Source of the DNA: Patescibacteria group bacterium
GTDB lineage: Bacteria > Patescibacteria > Paceibacteria > UBA9973 > UBA2103
Reading direction: 5' to 3'
DNA length: 64,000 nt
Assembly (NCBI GenBank): GCA_004322365.1
Contig: SCTS01000003.1
Span: forward strand, 17,868-81,867
Positions within the stretch are counted from its first letter, which is position 1. Every line of letters begins with the position of its first letter. The notes under the pieces are model-generated. The model made no database searches, had not been told where the DNA came from, and was given only the letters and a program-made list of their open reading frames with translations. The translations under genes and the position numbers were made by a program. Shown in pieces: positions 8,319 through 16,147 of the stretch.

Positions 8319-8510
8319 ATGAGTATAGATAATGGGGAGAGAGGTCATCGCGGATTTTTAGGTTCACGACAGCACGTTGAACACAAAAGTGTACATCCTG
8401 GATGTTTTTGTCAAATGAAGCTTTCATCTGAAAATTCTACCCCTACGCATGACCGTTATATATGTATCTTTGAAGGGTGTCATAGGGGAAAATGGGAGCG
8501 AAAAATATAA
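8319..8510 (+). CDS. Cys/His-rich micro-protein, function unknown
   Basis: A 63-residue ORF with four cysteines and six histidines. GCFC and CIFEGCHRGKW form two possible metal-binding knuckles separated by about 20 residues; I recognise no family. There is no membrane segment or signal peptide. It lies immediately downstream of an intrinsic terminator and of a promoter plus possible leader ORF, so its expression could be controlled by read-through. uvrB follows 25 nt later but has its own -10 element. The base composition matches the neighbours. It is less certain than the large genes because it is short and no homologue could be searched. Confidence 0.45.
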   Translation: MSIDNGERGHRGFLGSRQHVEHKSVHPGCFCQMKLSSENSTPTHDRYICIFEGCHRGKWERKI

Positions 8511-8523
8511 TTTTTGAGTTTTT

Positions 8524-8532
8524 TGTTATAGT
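8524..8532 (+). promoter_or_regulatory. Extended -10 box of uvrB
   Basis: TGT followed by TATAGT (8527-8532). The hexamer is 6 nt before GTG 8539 and 3 nt before ATG 8536, so a leaderless uvrB mRNA could start at codon 2 (GTG). Confidence 0.55.
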
Positions 8533-8535
8533 GCC

Positions 8536-10623
8536 ATGGTGAACGGGTTTAAACTCAAATCAGAATATTCACCCGCGGGTGATCAGCCTAAGGCCATTGA
8601 GGCGTTGGTTAAAGGTGTGAAAAAAGGGGAGTCACATCAGACACTTCTTGGTGTCACGGGGTCGGGTAAAACATTCACTGTTGCAAATGTTATACAGCAG
8701 ATTCAAAAGCCAACCTTAGTTATTGCGCACAATAAAACACTTGCAGCACAACTCACACAAGAGTATCGAGAATTTTTTCCTGAAAATGCAGTGCATTATT
8801 TTGTTTCCTATTACGATTACTATCAGCCAGAGGCATATATGCCGATGACTGATACCTACATCGAGAAAGAGGCTCAAATTAACGCTGAAATTGATCGTTT
8901 ACGCCACGCTTCTACTCAGGCACTTTTAACTCGAAGTGATGTCATTATTGTGGCATCTGTCTCTGCTATATACGGCCTTGGCTCTCCTGAGCAATATAAA
9001 AGAGTTCATAGAAACATTAAAGTGGGCGAGAAGTTTGAGCGTGCGGAGTTCGTGCGCGCCCTCATTGGATTGCAGTTTGAGCGAACTAATGCTGATTTAA
9101 CTCCAGGAACATTTAGAGCGGTAGGTGCCAATGTTGAACTGATGCCAGTCAACGAAGTGGCGGTGTACCGTATTCATCCAGAGAATGGAAAGATTGCACA
9201 TATCAGTAAATTGAATGCGGTCTCGCGAGCTCTCGTTGATGAACCAAAAGAATTTTTTCTTTTTCCTGCAAAGCATTACGTTACCGATGAAGCCGATAGA
9301 GGAAGAGCAGTTGCGGATATACAAAAAGAACTTGATGTTCGTTTAGTTCAGCTTGAAGCTGAAGGGAAAATGCTTGAAGCAGAACGCTTGCGGAGACGCA
9401 CTCGCTACGATCTCGCTCTCATTCGTGAAATTGGATACTGTAACGGTATTGAAAATTACTCTTGTCATTTTGATGGGCGCAAAGCTGGAGAGCCACCCTA
9501 CACACTTCTCTCATATTTTCCGCACAAAGCAGATGGAACGCCAGACTTCTTGACGGTCATTGATGAATCGCATGTGACTATTCCTCAGCTTCGTGGCATG
9601 TATGCGGGAGATCAGTCACGAAAGAAAATGCTCATTGATTATGGGTTTCGATTGCCCTCTGCTGCGGATAATCGCCCTCTAACATTTGATGAATTTGAAG
9701 GAAGGGTGGGTGAAAAAGTGTATACCAGTGCAACACCGGGAGTGTATGAGTTTGAACACTCGGGTAAGCCTATTGAGCAAGTGATTCGCCCTACTGGGCT
9801 CATTGATCCTGAAATAATAATTCGTCCTGTAACTGGCACCAGTTCGTCTAGTAGTCAGGTTGTCGACTTTATAGAAGAAACCATCACGGTAGTAAAAGGA
9901 GGAGGGCGGGTATTGGTAACGACGCTCACGAAGAAAATGGCAGAAGATTTATCTGAATTTTTAAAGGAAAAGAAAATAAAAGCAGAATATATTCATAGCG
10001 ACATTAAGACGATTGACCGCATTACTATTCTTACTGAATTTCGTAAGGGTACCTTTGACTGCTTGGTGGGCGTTAACCTACTTCGTGAAGGACTCGACCT
10101 GCCTGAAGTTGAGCTTGTGGGAATATTGGATGCAGACAAAGAAGGATTTCTTCGTTCCGATACATCGCTTATTCAAACTATAGGTCGTGCCGCAAGAAAT
10201 GTGAACGGCAGAGTTATTCTTTATGCGGATGGTATGACGGGTTCCATGGAGCGTGCCATCGGTGAGACTAACCGTCGTCGTGCAGTTCAGCTTGCCTACA
10301 ATAAAAAACACGGCATTACACCGAAAACCATTCATAAGGTTATTAAAGACATCACCGAGACACTGCAGTCAGAGCGAGCCGCTACTATCGCTATGCTTTT
10401 GGCAGTTGATGAGGATCGCACGCATGATCCTAAAGCCTTGAAGGCTCTTATTGCAGAAAAGCGTCAGCAAATGGAAGACGCTGTAGAGGTTCTTGATTTT
10501 GAAACTGCTGCATTGTTGCGTGATGAGGTGTATAAACTCGAAGAGAAGTTGCCAGTGCCCAAAAAACCTAAGCGCAAACCAAAATGGCCTAAGAAGGGGA
10601 TGGTTGTAAATTTAGAGGACTAA
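8536..10623 (+). CDS. uvrB: Excinuclease ABC subunit B
   Basis: Damage-verifying helicase-like subunit of nucleotide excision repair. It is delivered by UvrA and recruits UvrC, both encoded next. At 695 residues it has the full architecture: Walker A GVTGSGKT near 40, the damage-probing beta-hairpin region YYDYYQPEAYMP, Walker B DESHVT, helicase motifs TSATPG and IGRAARN, and a C-terminal UVR coiled coil (about 640-675) that contacts UvrC. The start may be ATG 8536 or, judging from the -10 spacing, GTG 8539. The gap to uvrA holds competing hairpins. Confidence 0.98.
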   Translation: MVNGFKLKSEYSPAGDQPKAIEALVKGVKKGESHQTLLGVTGSGKTFTVANVIQQIQKPTLVIAHNKTLAAQLTQEYREFFPENAVHYFVSYYDYYQPEAYMPMTDTYIEKEAQINAEIDRLRHASTQALLTRSDVIIVASVSAIYGLGSPEQYKRVHRNIKVGEKFERAEFVRALIGLQFERTNADLTPGTFRAVGANVELMPVNEVAVYRIHPENGKIAHISKLNAVSRALVDEPKEFFLFPAKHYVTDEADRGRAVADIQKELDVRLVQLEAEGKMLEAERLRRRTRYDLALIREIGYCNGIENYSCHFDGRKAGEPPYTLLSYFPHKADGTPDFLTVIDESHVTIPQLRGMYAGDQSRKKMLIDYGFRLPSAADNRPLTFDEFEGRVGEKVYTSATPGVYEFEHSGKPIEQVIRPTGLIDPEIIIRPVTGTSSSSSQVVDFIEETITVVKGGGRVLVTTLTKKMAEDLSEFLKEKKIKAEYIHSDIKTIDRITILTEFRKGTFDCLVGVNLLREGLDLPEVELVGILDADKEGFLRSDTSLIQTIGRAARNVNGRVILYADGMTGSMERAIGETNRRRAVQLAYNKKHGITPKTIHKVIKDITETLQSERAATIAMLLAVDEDRTHDPKALKALIAEKRQQMEDAVEVLDFETAALLRDEVYKLEEKLPVPKKPKRKPKWPKKGMVVNLED

Positions 10624-10647
10624 AGACTCTAGCGTCGGCCTTCATGA

Positions 10648-10680
10648 GGCGGTACTATAGGGGTACCGCCGAACCGGCGG
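10648..10680 (+). promoter_or_regulatory. Competing hairpins between uvrB and uvrA
   Basis: GGCGGTAC (10648-10655) pairs perfectly with GTACCGCC (10663-10670). The right arm of that hairpin can instead pair through CCGCCG (10666-10671) with CGGCGG (10675-10680). The two structures exclude each other, as in an attenuator or transcript-processing switch. There is no T tract, so it is not a plain terminator. Confidence 0.5.
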
Positions 10681-10692
10681 TTATTCGTATAT

Positions 10693-13317
10693 ATGGCAAA
10701 AGAAAAATCGAAAGATATTCATGACTCTGATGTAGGTCTCGACAAGATTGTTGTTCGAGGTGCAAAGACACATAACCTCAAGAATGTTTCCCTAGAGATT
10801 CCTCGAAACAAGCTTGTGGTATTTACAGGTCTTTCTGGTTCAGGAAAATCGTCACTTGCATTCGACACCATTTTTGCTGAAGGACAGAGAAGGTATGTAG
10901 AGTCACTTTCTGCATACGCTCGGCAATTTTTAAACCAGATGGCAAAGCCCGATGTCGAGGAGATTACTGGCCTTTCCCCAGCCATCGCTATTGATCAGAA
11001 AAGTCGCTCCAATAACCCGCGCTCCACGGTGGCTACTATTACTGAGATTTATGACTACATGCGTATTCTGTATGCTCGCGTAGGTCAGCCGTACTGTACA
11101 CAAGACGACACTCCAATTCAGAAACTTTCCAAAGAAGAGATTATGAAGATAATTCTTCGCACAGCTGAGGTGGTTGATTTGAAAGCAACAGCAAAGAGGG
11201 CAATGGGGGTTGCATATAATGATTTGAAAGTTCGTATTTTGGCTCCCGTAGTTGTCGGTAGAAAGGGTGAATATTACCAACTCCTGTATGACTTACTCGG
11301 TAAAGGATTTGAGAAAGTAATTGTTGACGGAAAAGAACATTCACTTCGAGAGAGAATTGCTATTGAAAAGAATAAGGTGCACGACATTGATGTTGTAGTG
11401 GATGAGATTTTTGTTACCGAATTTGAAAAATCAAAAGTAGATGCACGGGAACGCTTATCTGAAGCGATTGAGCTTGCGCTTAAAGAATCGAACGGTCTTA
11501 TAAAGATAGAAAACCCACTGAAAGAAGTACGCATTCTTTCTGCAAAATTCATCTGTCCTTTAGACGGTTCTTCATTCCCTGAAGTTGAACCTCGACTATT
11601 CTCATTCAATAGCCCGTATGGTGCATGCCCTGAATGTCACGGCCTTGGCACAGTCGGATTCTTTAATCTCGATATTTGTACTGTGTGTGAAGGGAAGCGC
11701 CTTCGACCAGAAGCACTCCGTGTGTTTTTGGGAGGCACTGAAAACAAACTGGGTATTTCGATTGTTGATTTGACTCGACTTTCAATTATTGATGCAAAGG
11801 CTTTTATTGAAAATCTTAAACTGACCAAAAAACAGGAAGAAATTTCAAGCGCCATTCTCAAAGAAATTCTTGCACGCTTACAATTCATGATTGACGTAGG
11901 TATTGGCTATCTTACCCTCGATCGTACTGCCAACACGCTTTCTGGTGGTGAGGCACAGCGTATTAGGCTCGCATCTCAGTTGGGAAGCGGTCTTGTGGGC
12001 GCCTTATACGTTCTCGATGAACCAACTATAGGTCTTCACCAAAAAGATAATGATCGTTTAGTTAAAACACTTTTACGGCTTCGAGATTTAGGTAACAGCA
12101 TCATTGTTGTGGAGCATGACGAAGATACTATTTTTTCCTCGGATTTTATTGTGGACATTGGCCCAGGGGCTGGGGTACATGGGGGAGAGATAGTTGTTGC
12201 TGGGTGGCTCGACAAACTCCTTACAGCAAAACGAAATGACTCAGGCTCTTTGACACTCTCGTACCTTCGTGGAGAAAAAAAGATTCCGATTCCCGATGAG
12301 CGACGCACTGAGCAAAAAGGTGCCTTGAAAGTGAGACAAGGAAATATTTTCAACATCAAGAATATGGATGTTGATGTTCCTTTGGGTAGGTTGATTTGTG
12401 TCACTGGTGTTTCGGGCTCTGGAAAGTCATCTTTTATGTATGAACTATTGTATAAAAATCTCCGAGGGAAGTTAGAGCGAAATTATAGAACAACAAAGCT
12501 GTATAACTGTGCAAGTTTTTCAGGCGCTGAATATTTGAGTCGAGTCATTCTTATCGACCAATCATCTATTGGTCGCACACCTCGCTCTAACCCCGCAACA
12601 TATACGGGTGCCTTTTCACATATTCGAGATATGTTTGCTGCAACGACTGAGGCTCGTGCTCGAGGATGGAAGGGTGGTAGGTTCTCGTTCAATGTAAAGG
12701 GAGGACGATGTGAGGCATGCCAAGGAAACGGCACCATTGCCGTTGAGATGCATTTCTTGCCCACAGTGTATGTAACTTGCGATGTGTGTGACGGTAAGCG
12801 CTTTATGAAGGAAACCTTGGAAGTCGAATACCGAAAGAAAAACATACATCAAGTACTTTCTATGACAGTGGAAGAGGGACTTGAGTTCTTTAATGATATT
12901 CCCGCTATTCATGATCGTCTTAAAACACTTTCAGAAGTGGGCCTTGGCTACTTGAAGTTAGGTCAATCCGCAACGACACTTTCAGGTGGTGAAGCCCAAA
13001 GAGTGAAGATTTCTTCGGAGCTCTACCGTAGACACACCGAAAAGACTATTTATCTTTTAGACGAGCCTACTATCGGGCTTCACTATGAAGATGTTCGAAA
13101 ACTTATAGACATTTTGCAGACCCTCGTAAACAAAGGGAATACAGTCATGGTTATTGAACACAACATGGAACTCATAAAGAGTTCTGACTTCGTTATCGAT
13201 ATTGGACCTGACGGGGGAGTTGATGGAGGGAAAATCGTCGCCAAGGGTACGCCTGAAGAAGTGGCGCGGACGAAAGGCTCATATACTGGGGAATATTTGA
13301 AACCACTCTTGAAATAA
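10693..13317 (+). CDS. uvrA: Excinuclease ABC subunit A (compact form)
   Basis: Damage-sensing dimeric ABC ATPase of nucleotide excision repair. Both nucleotide sites are complete: GLSGSGKSS and GVSGSGKSS Walker A, two LSGGEAQR signatures and two LDEPTIGLH Walker B motifs. The large C-terminal zinc finger is intact (CEAC then CDVC near residues 675-700). The N-terminal zinc module is not: the usual CxxC before EPRLFSFN reads CPLD, leaving one cysteine of the first pair. At 874 residues it is about 65 shorter than typical UvrA (about 940). ATG 10693 is supported by the MAKEK start and the absence of an upstream in-frame alternative. Confidence 0.97.
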   Translation: MAKEKSKDIHDSDVGLDKIVVRGAKTHNLKNVSLEIPRNKLVVFTGLSGSGKSSLAFDTIFAEGQRRYVESLSAYARQFLNQMAKPDVEEITGLSPAIAIDQKSRSNNPRSTVATITEIYDYMRILYARVGQPYCTQDDTPIQKLSKEEIMKIILRTAEVVDLKATAKRAMGVAYNDLKVRILAPVVVGRKGEYYQLLYDLLGKGFEKVIVDGKEHSLRERIAIEKNKVHDIDVVVDEIFVTEFEKSKVDARERLSEAIELALKESNGLIKIENPLKEVRILSAKFICPLDGSSFPEVEPRLFSFNSPYGACPECHGLGTVGFFNLDICTVCEGKRLRPEALRVFLGGTENKLGISIVDLTRLSIIDAKAFIENLKLTKKQEEISSAILKEILARLQFMIDVGIGYLTLDRTANTLSGGEAQRIRLASQLGSGLVGALYVLDEPTIGLHQKDNDRLVKTLLRLRDLGNSIIVVEHDEDTIFSSDFIVDIGPGAGVHGGEIVVAGWLDKLLTAKRNDSGSLTLSYLRGEKKIPIPDERRTEQKGALKVRQGNIFNIKNMDVDVPLGRLICVTGVSGSGKSSFMYELLYKNLRGKLERNYRTTKLYNCASFSGAEYLSRVILIDQSSIGRTPRSNPATYTGAFSHIRDMFAATTEARARGWKGGRFSFNVKGGRCEACQGNGTIAVEMHFLPTVYVTCDVCDGKRFMKETLEVEYRKKNIHQVLSMTVEEGLEFFNDIPAIHDRLKTLSEVGLGYLKLGQSATTLSGGEAQRVKISSELYRRHTEKTIYLLDEPTIGLHYEDVRKLIDILQTLVNKGNTVMVIEHNMELIKSSDFVIDIGPDGGVDGGKIVAKGTPEEVARTKGSYTGEYLKPLLK

Positions 13318-13323
13318 TGATTT

Positions 13324-13332
13324 TGGTATAGT
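13324..13332 (+). promoter_or_regulatory. Extended -10 box of uvrC, leaderless spacing
   Basis: TGG plus TATAGT (13327-13332), then exactly 6 nt to the GTG start at 13339. There is no Shine-Dalgarno between. Confidence 0.6.
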
Positions 13333-13338
13333 GACTCT

Positions 13339-14568
13339 GTGAAGAAGAAAGATCTAGATTTTTCAAAAATCCCTGATACACCAGGTATTTATATCTTTCG
13401 TAAAGGAAAGAAGATTTTATATATAGGGAAGGCAACATCACTTCGAAGTAGAATCCGTAGCTATTTTGTTGTTGCGATAGCTGATATTCGCAGTCCCTTG
13501 ATTGCAAAGATTGTTGTAGATGCGGAAGCTGTGACATGGGAAGAAACCGATTCAGTTTTAGAGGCATTTCTTTTGGAATCGAAACGAATAAAAGAATATC
13601 AGCCGGTAGGAAATACAGATGCGAAAGATAATAAGAGTTGGAATTATTTAGTGGTTACCAATGAAACCTTTCCTCGTTTTCTTGTCGTTCGTGAAAGAGA
13701 GCTTACTTCTAAATTTTCTCCATCTCTCATCAAGTATCTCTTCGGGCCTTTCCCGAGTGGAGTGATGCTCAAGAGTGCTTTAAAAATAATTCGTAGAATC
13801 TTTCCTTTTTTCGACACCAAGTTTCCTCTAGACAATCATTTAAGCCCTGCGAATGAAAAAACACTTCACTTTAATCAATCTATTGGACTCTATCCTCGAG
13901 AGCTCAATGAAATTGAATATAAAAAAACCGTTCGCAATATCGTTCTTCTCTTTGAAGCAAAGAAATCCACTCTTTTGAAAACATTGGAGCGAGAAATGAT
14001 GAAGTCTGCAAAAGCTGAAGATTTTGAAGAAGCAGAAAAATTAAAGCGGCAAGTGTTTGCTCTGAGGCATATTCAAGACATTAGTTTAGTAAAAGAAGAA
14101 CTTCGTGCCCCTGAGAGTTCGGAATTTCGTATTGAAGCGTATGACACAGCGCATATTCGGGGGAGTGCTCCACGAGGAGTTATGTCGGTCATAGTGGATG
14201 GGAAAGCTGTTCCCGCTGAATATCGAACATTTACAATTCGAGATGCAAAGGCAGGGGATGATTACGCAGCCCTTACAGAGATAATTACTCGAAGAGCTAA
14301 TCACCCTGAGTGGCCTTTTCCAAAATTAATTGTTATTGATGGAGGAAAAACGCATCTGAATATCGCAAAGAAGTTGCTTGTGAAAGTGGGCATTGATGCG
14401 GATGTTGTTTCTGTAGTAAAAGATGAACGACATCGTCCACGAGAAATCTTAGGCGGTACTGCACTTGCCGTAACGCATGAATCCAGCATTCTTCTTGCAA
14501 ATAGTGAAGCGCATCGATTTTCTATAGCAAGGCATAGGCAAGCGCTCCGGAAGTCGAGTTTGCAGTAA
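13339..14568 (+). CDS. uvrC: Excinuclease ABC subunit C (short form lacking the C-terminal HhH2)
   Basis: Dual-incision nuclease of nucleotide excision repair. Residues about 10-95 are the GIY-YIG nuclease (GIYIFRKGKKILYIGKATSL) that makes the 3' cut. Residues about 210-240 form a UVR motif (FEEAEKLKRQV). About 255-405 is the RNase H-like 5' nuclease with DTAHIRG, VIDGGKTHLN, DERHR and AHRFSI motifs. The protein stops at 409 residues, so the tandem helix-hairpin-helix DNA-binding end of normal UvrC (about 600 residues) is absent. The frame is intact and the next gene follows normally, so this is a natural short form rather than a truncation by frameshift. The GTG start fits the -10 spacing. 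Confidence 0.93.
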   Translation: MKKKDLDFSKIPDTPGIYIFRKGKKILYIGKATSLRSRIRSYFVVAIADIRSPLIAKIVVDAEAVTWEETDSVLEAFLLESKRIKEYQPVGNTDAKDNKSWNYLVVTNETFPRFLVVRERELTSKFSPSLIKYLFGPFPSGVMLKSALKIIRRIFPFFDTKFPLDNHLSPANEKTLHFNQSIGLYPRELNEIEYKKTVRNIVLLFEAKKSTLLKTLEREMMKSAKAEDFEEAEKLKRQVFALRHIQDISLVKEELRAPESSEFRIEAYDTAHIRGSAPRGVMSVIVDGKAVPAEYRTFTIRDAKAGDDYAALTEIITRRANHPEWPFPKLIVIDGGKTHLNIAKKLLVKVGIDADVVSVVKDERHRPREILGGTALAVTHESSILLANSEAHRFSIARHRQALRKSSLQ

Positions 14569-14609
14569 TTTTGGAACCTATTTTCTGAAGGTGCGGTACA
14601 ATATTTAAC

Positions 14610-15575
14610 ATGATAACCGTTGCTGTACTTCGTGGAGGTCCTAGTAATGAACATGATGTCTCTTTAAAGTCAGGGGCAAATGTTTTGAGTCACTTACAGA
14701 GAGAGCCCTACCGTGCGATAGATGTATTCATAGATAAGAAGGGTGTGTGGCATGTTCGTGGCGTTCCTATTGAGCCTGAGAGGGCACTTAGCTCTGTCGA
14801 CGTGGCGTTTAATGTCATTCACGGGCATTACGGAGAAGATGGCACCTTACAGCGAATATTAGACAGAATTGGCATTCCTTACACTGGAGGTAACGCTCTT
14901 TCGGCAGCACTTTCTATGAACAAAGTGTTAACGAAAGACATGCTCGCTTCTTCTGATATCAAAATGGCACACCACGCCATTTTGAATGTGTCGCCGACTT
15001 TGGATAAAGACATACTCGAGCTGTTTCGAAGATTCCCTCAGCCTTCAGTTATAAAACCAAATGCTTCTGGTTCATCGGTTGGGGTGACCATTGCACGGAA
15101 TTTTGAGGATTTTAAAGAGGGCATAAAAAAAGCTTTTGCGCATTCAACGCAGGTATTGATTGAAGAATTCGTACAAGGTAAAGAAGCCACTGTGGGTATC
15201 GTTGAAGGGCTCCGTGGGAAAAAACACTATGACCTTCTCCCCGTCGAGATTGTGCCACCACCAAATGCAGATTTCTTTGACTACGAATTTAAGTACAACG
15301 GTGAGACCACTGAGAGAGTGCCTGGAAACTTTACTCGTGATGAGACAGCAGAGCTTCAAAGACTCGCAGCACTTGCACACGAGAAGATTGGACTTCGTCA
15401 CTATTCTCGCTCTGACTTCATTGTGTCTCCTCGAGGTATATATTTCCTTGAAGTAAACAGCGCTGCTGGCGTTGGATTAACAGAACAATCACTACTACCA
15501 AAAGCACTTGCCGCAGTGGGTATTTCTATGGATGAATTTTTAGATCATGTTATTAAAGAAACACTAAAAAAATAA
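14610..15575 (+). CDS. ddl: D-alanine--D-alanine ligase
   Basis: ATP-grasp enzyme making D-Ala-D-Ala for peptidoglycan precursors, 321 residues. Recognisable segments: LRGGPSNEHDVSLKSG at the N-terminus, IHGHYGEDGTLQ, the ATP-binding VIKPNASGSSVGV, FVQGKEATVG, and metal-binding FIVSPRGIYFLEVNS near residue 285. The usual LEVN-TLPGMT motif reads LEVNSAAGVGLT, a variant at the end of the active-site loop. A TACAAT box (14597-14602) lies 7 nt before the ATG, consistent with a leaderless start. The presence of ddl and mltG implies a peptidoglycan wall. Confidence 0.95.
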   Translation: MITVAVLRGGPSNEHDVSLKSGANVLSHLQREPYRAIDVFIDKKGVWHVRGVPIEPERALSSVDVAFNVIHGHYGEDGTLQRILDRIGIPYTGGNALSAALSMNKVLTKDMLASSDIKMAHHAILNVSPTLDKDILELFRRFPQPSVIKPNASGSSVGVTIARNFEDFKEGIKKAFAHSTQVLIEEFVQGKEATVGIVEGLRGKKHYDLLPVEIVPPPNADFFDYEFKYNGETTERVPGNFTRDETAELQRLAALAHEKIGLRHYSRSDFIVSPRGIYFLEVNSAAGVGLTEQSLLPKALAAVGISMDEFLDHVIKETLKK

Positions 15576-15579
15576 TTCT

Positions 15580-15918
15580 GTGAATATTCACCTTACGGAT
15601 AAAAAATGTGTGGCGTGCGAAGGGGGGATTCCTCCGCTTACTAAAGAGGAAATTTCCGCATTCAAACCCCAAGTACCAGTCTGGGAGGTATCGTCTGATG
15701 CAAAATCTATTTCGCGACAGTTTGTATTCAAAGATTTCAAAGAAGCTCTTGCTTTTGTGAATAAGGTTGGAGCCATAGCTGAAGAGGAAGGACATCACCC
15801 CGACATCAAGCTTTTTGAATATAAAAATGTACTCGTTACACTTTCCACCCACGCAATAAATGGGCTTTCTGAGAATGACTTTATTTTAGCCGCAAAGATT
15901 GATACACTCCCTATCTGA
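15580..15918 (+). CDS. Pterin-4a-carbinolamine dehydratase family protein
   Basis: Small PCD/DCoH-fold protein, 112 residues, GTG start 4 nt after the ddl stop. The catalytic signature is present: EEEGHHPDI with the two active-site histidines, then about 20 residues later STHAINGLSENDF with the third histidine and the following Asp, ending in AKID. Family members recycle 4a-hydroxy-tetrahydropterin or, in bacteria without aromatic hydroxylases, assist molybdopterin or other pterin enzymes. No partner is visible here, so the substrate is open. The N-terminus has a CxxC (KCVACEGG), common in bacterial versions. Likely co-transcribed with ddl. Confidence 0.88.
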   Translation: MNIHLTDKKCVACEGGIPPLTKEEISAFKPQVPVWEVSSDAKSISRQFVFKDFKEALAFVNKVGAIAEEEGHHPDIKLFEYKNVLVTLSTHAINGLSENDFILAAKIDTLPI

Positions 15919-15944
15919 GGGGCTGACCTCTCTGCTCGCAAAGG

Positions 15945-16073
15945 GTGCATGCAAAGACTTTGCATGGTACTCTCTTTCTCATCAAGGGCCGTAAACAAAG
16001 TTTTCGGCCACCCTCTTCGAAAAGATTACATACAAAGAGTTGTATGATACTCTCTTTCTCAGTGAGGGCCGTT
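15945..16073 (+). repeat. Duplicated hairpin-plus-box element upstream of tRNA-Ala
   Basis: Two imperfect copies about 80 bp apart. Each has a short hairpin (ATGCAAA with TTTGCAT at 15949-15965; ATACAA with TTGTAT at 16031-16046), then a shared TACTCTCTTTCTCA box, then AGGGCCGT. In copy 2 that last block is the first stem of tRNA-Ala. The stems differ in sequence but keep pairing, so the structure is conserved. Copy 1 continues into another hairpin (GGCCG with CGGCC, 15985-16008). Confidence 0.6.
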
Positions 16074-16138
16074 AGCTCAATTGGTAGAGCGCCGCATTTG
16101 CAATGCGGAGGCAGCCGGTTCGAAACCGGCACGGTCCA
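16067..16138 (+). tRNA. tRNA-Ala(UGC)
   Basis: Full cloverleaf: acceptor GGGCCGT with ACGGTCC, D-stem GCTC/GAGC, anticodon stem CCGCA/TGCGG with loop TTTGCAA (anticodon TGC), T-stem CCGGT/ACCGG. The G3-U70 wobble pair, the alanine identity element, is present. The terminal CCA is not encoded (the discriminator A is followed by CAAT). pdxS starts only 9 nt after the discriminator. Confidence 0.97.
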
Positions 16139-16147
16139 CAATAAAAG

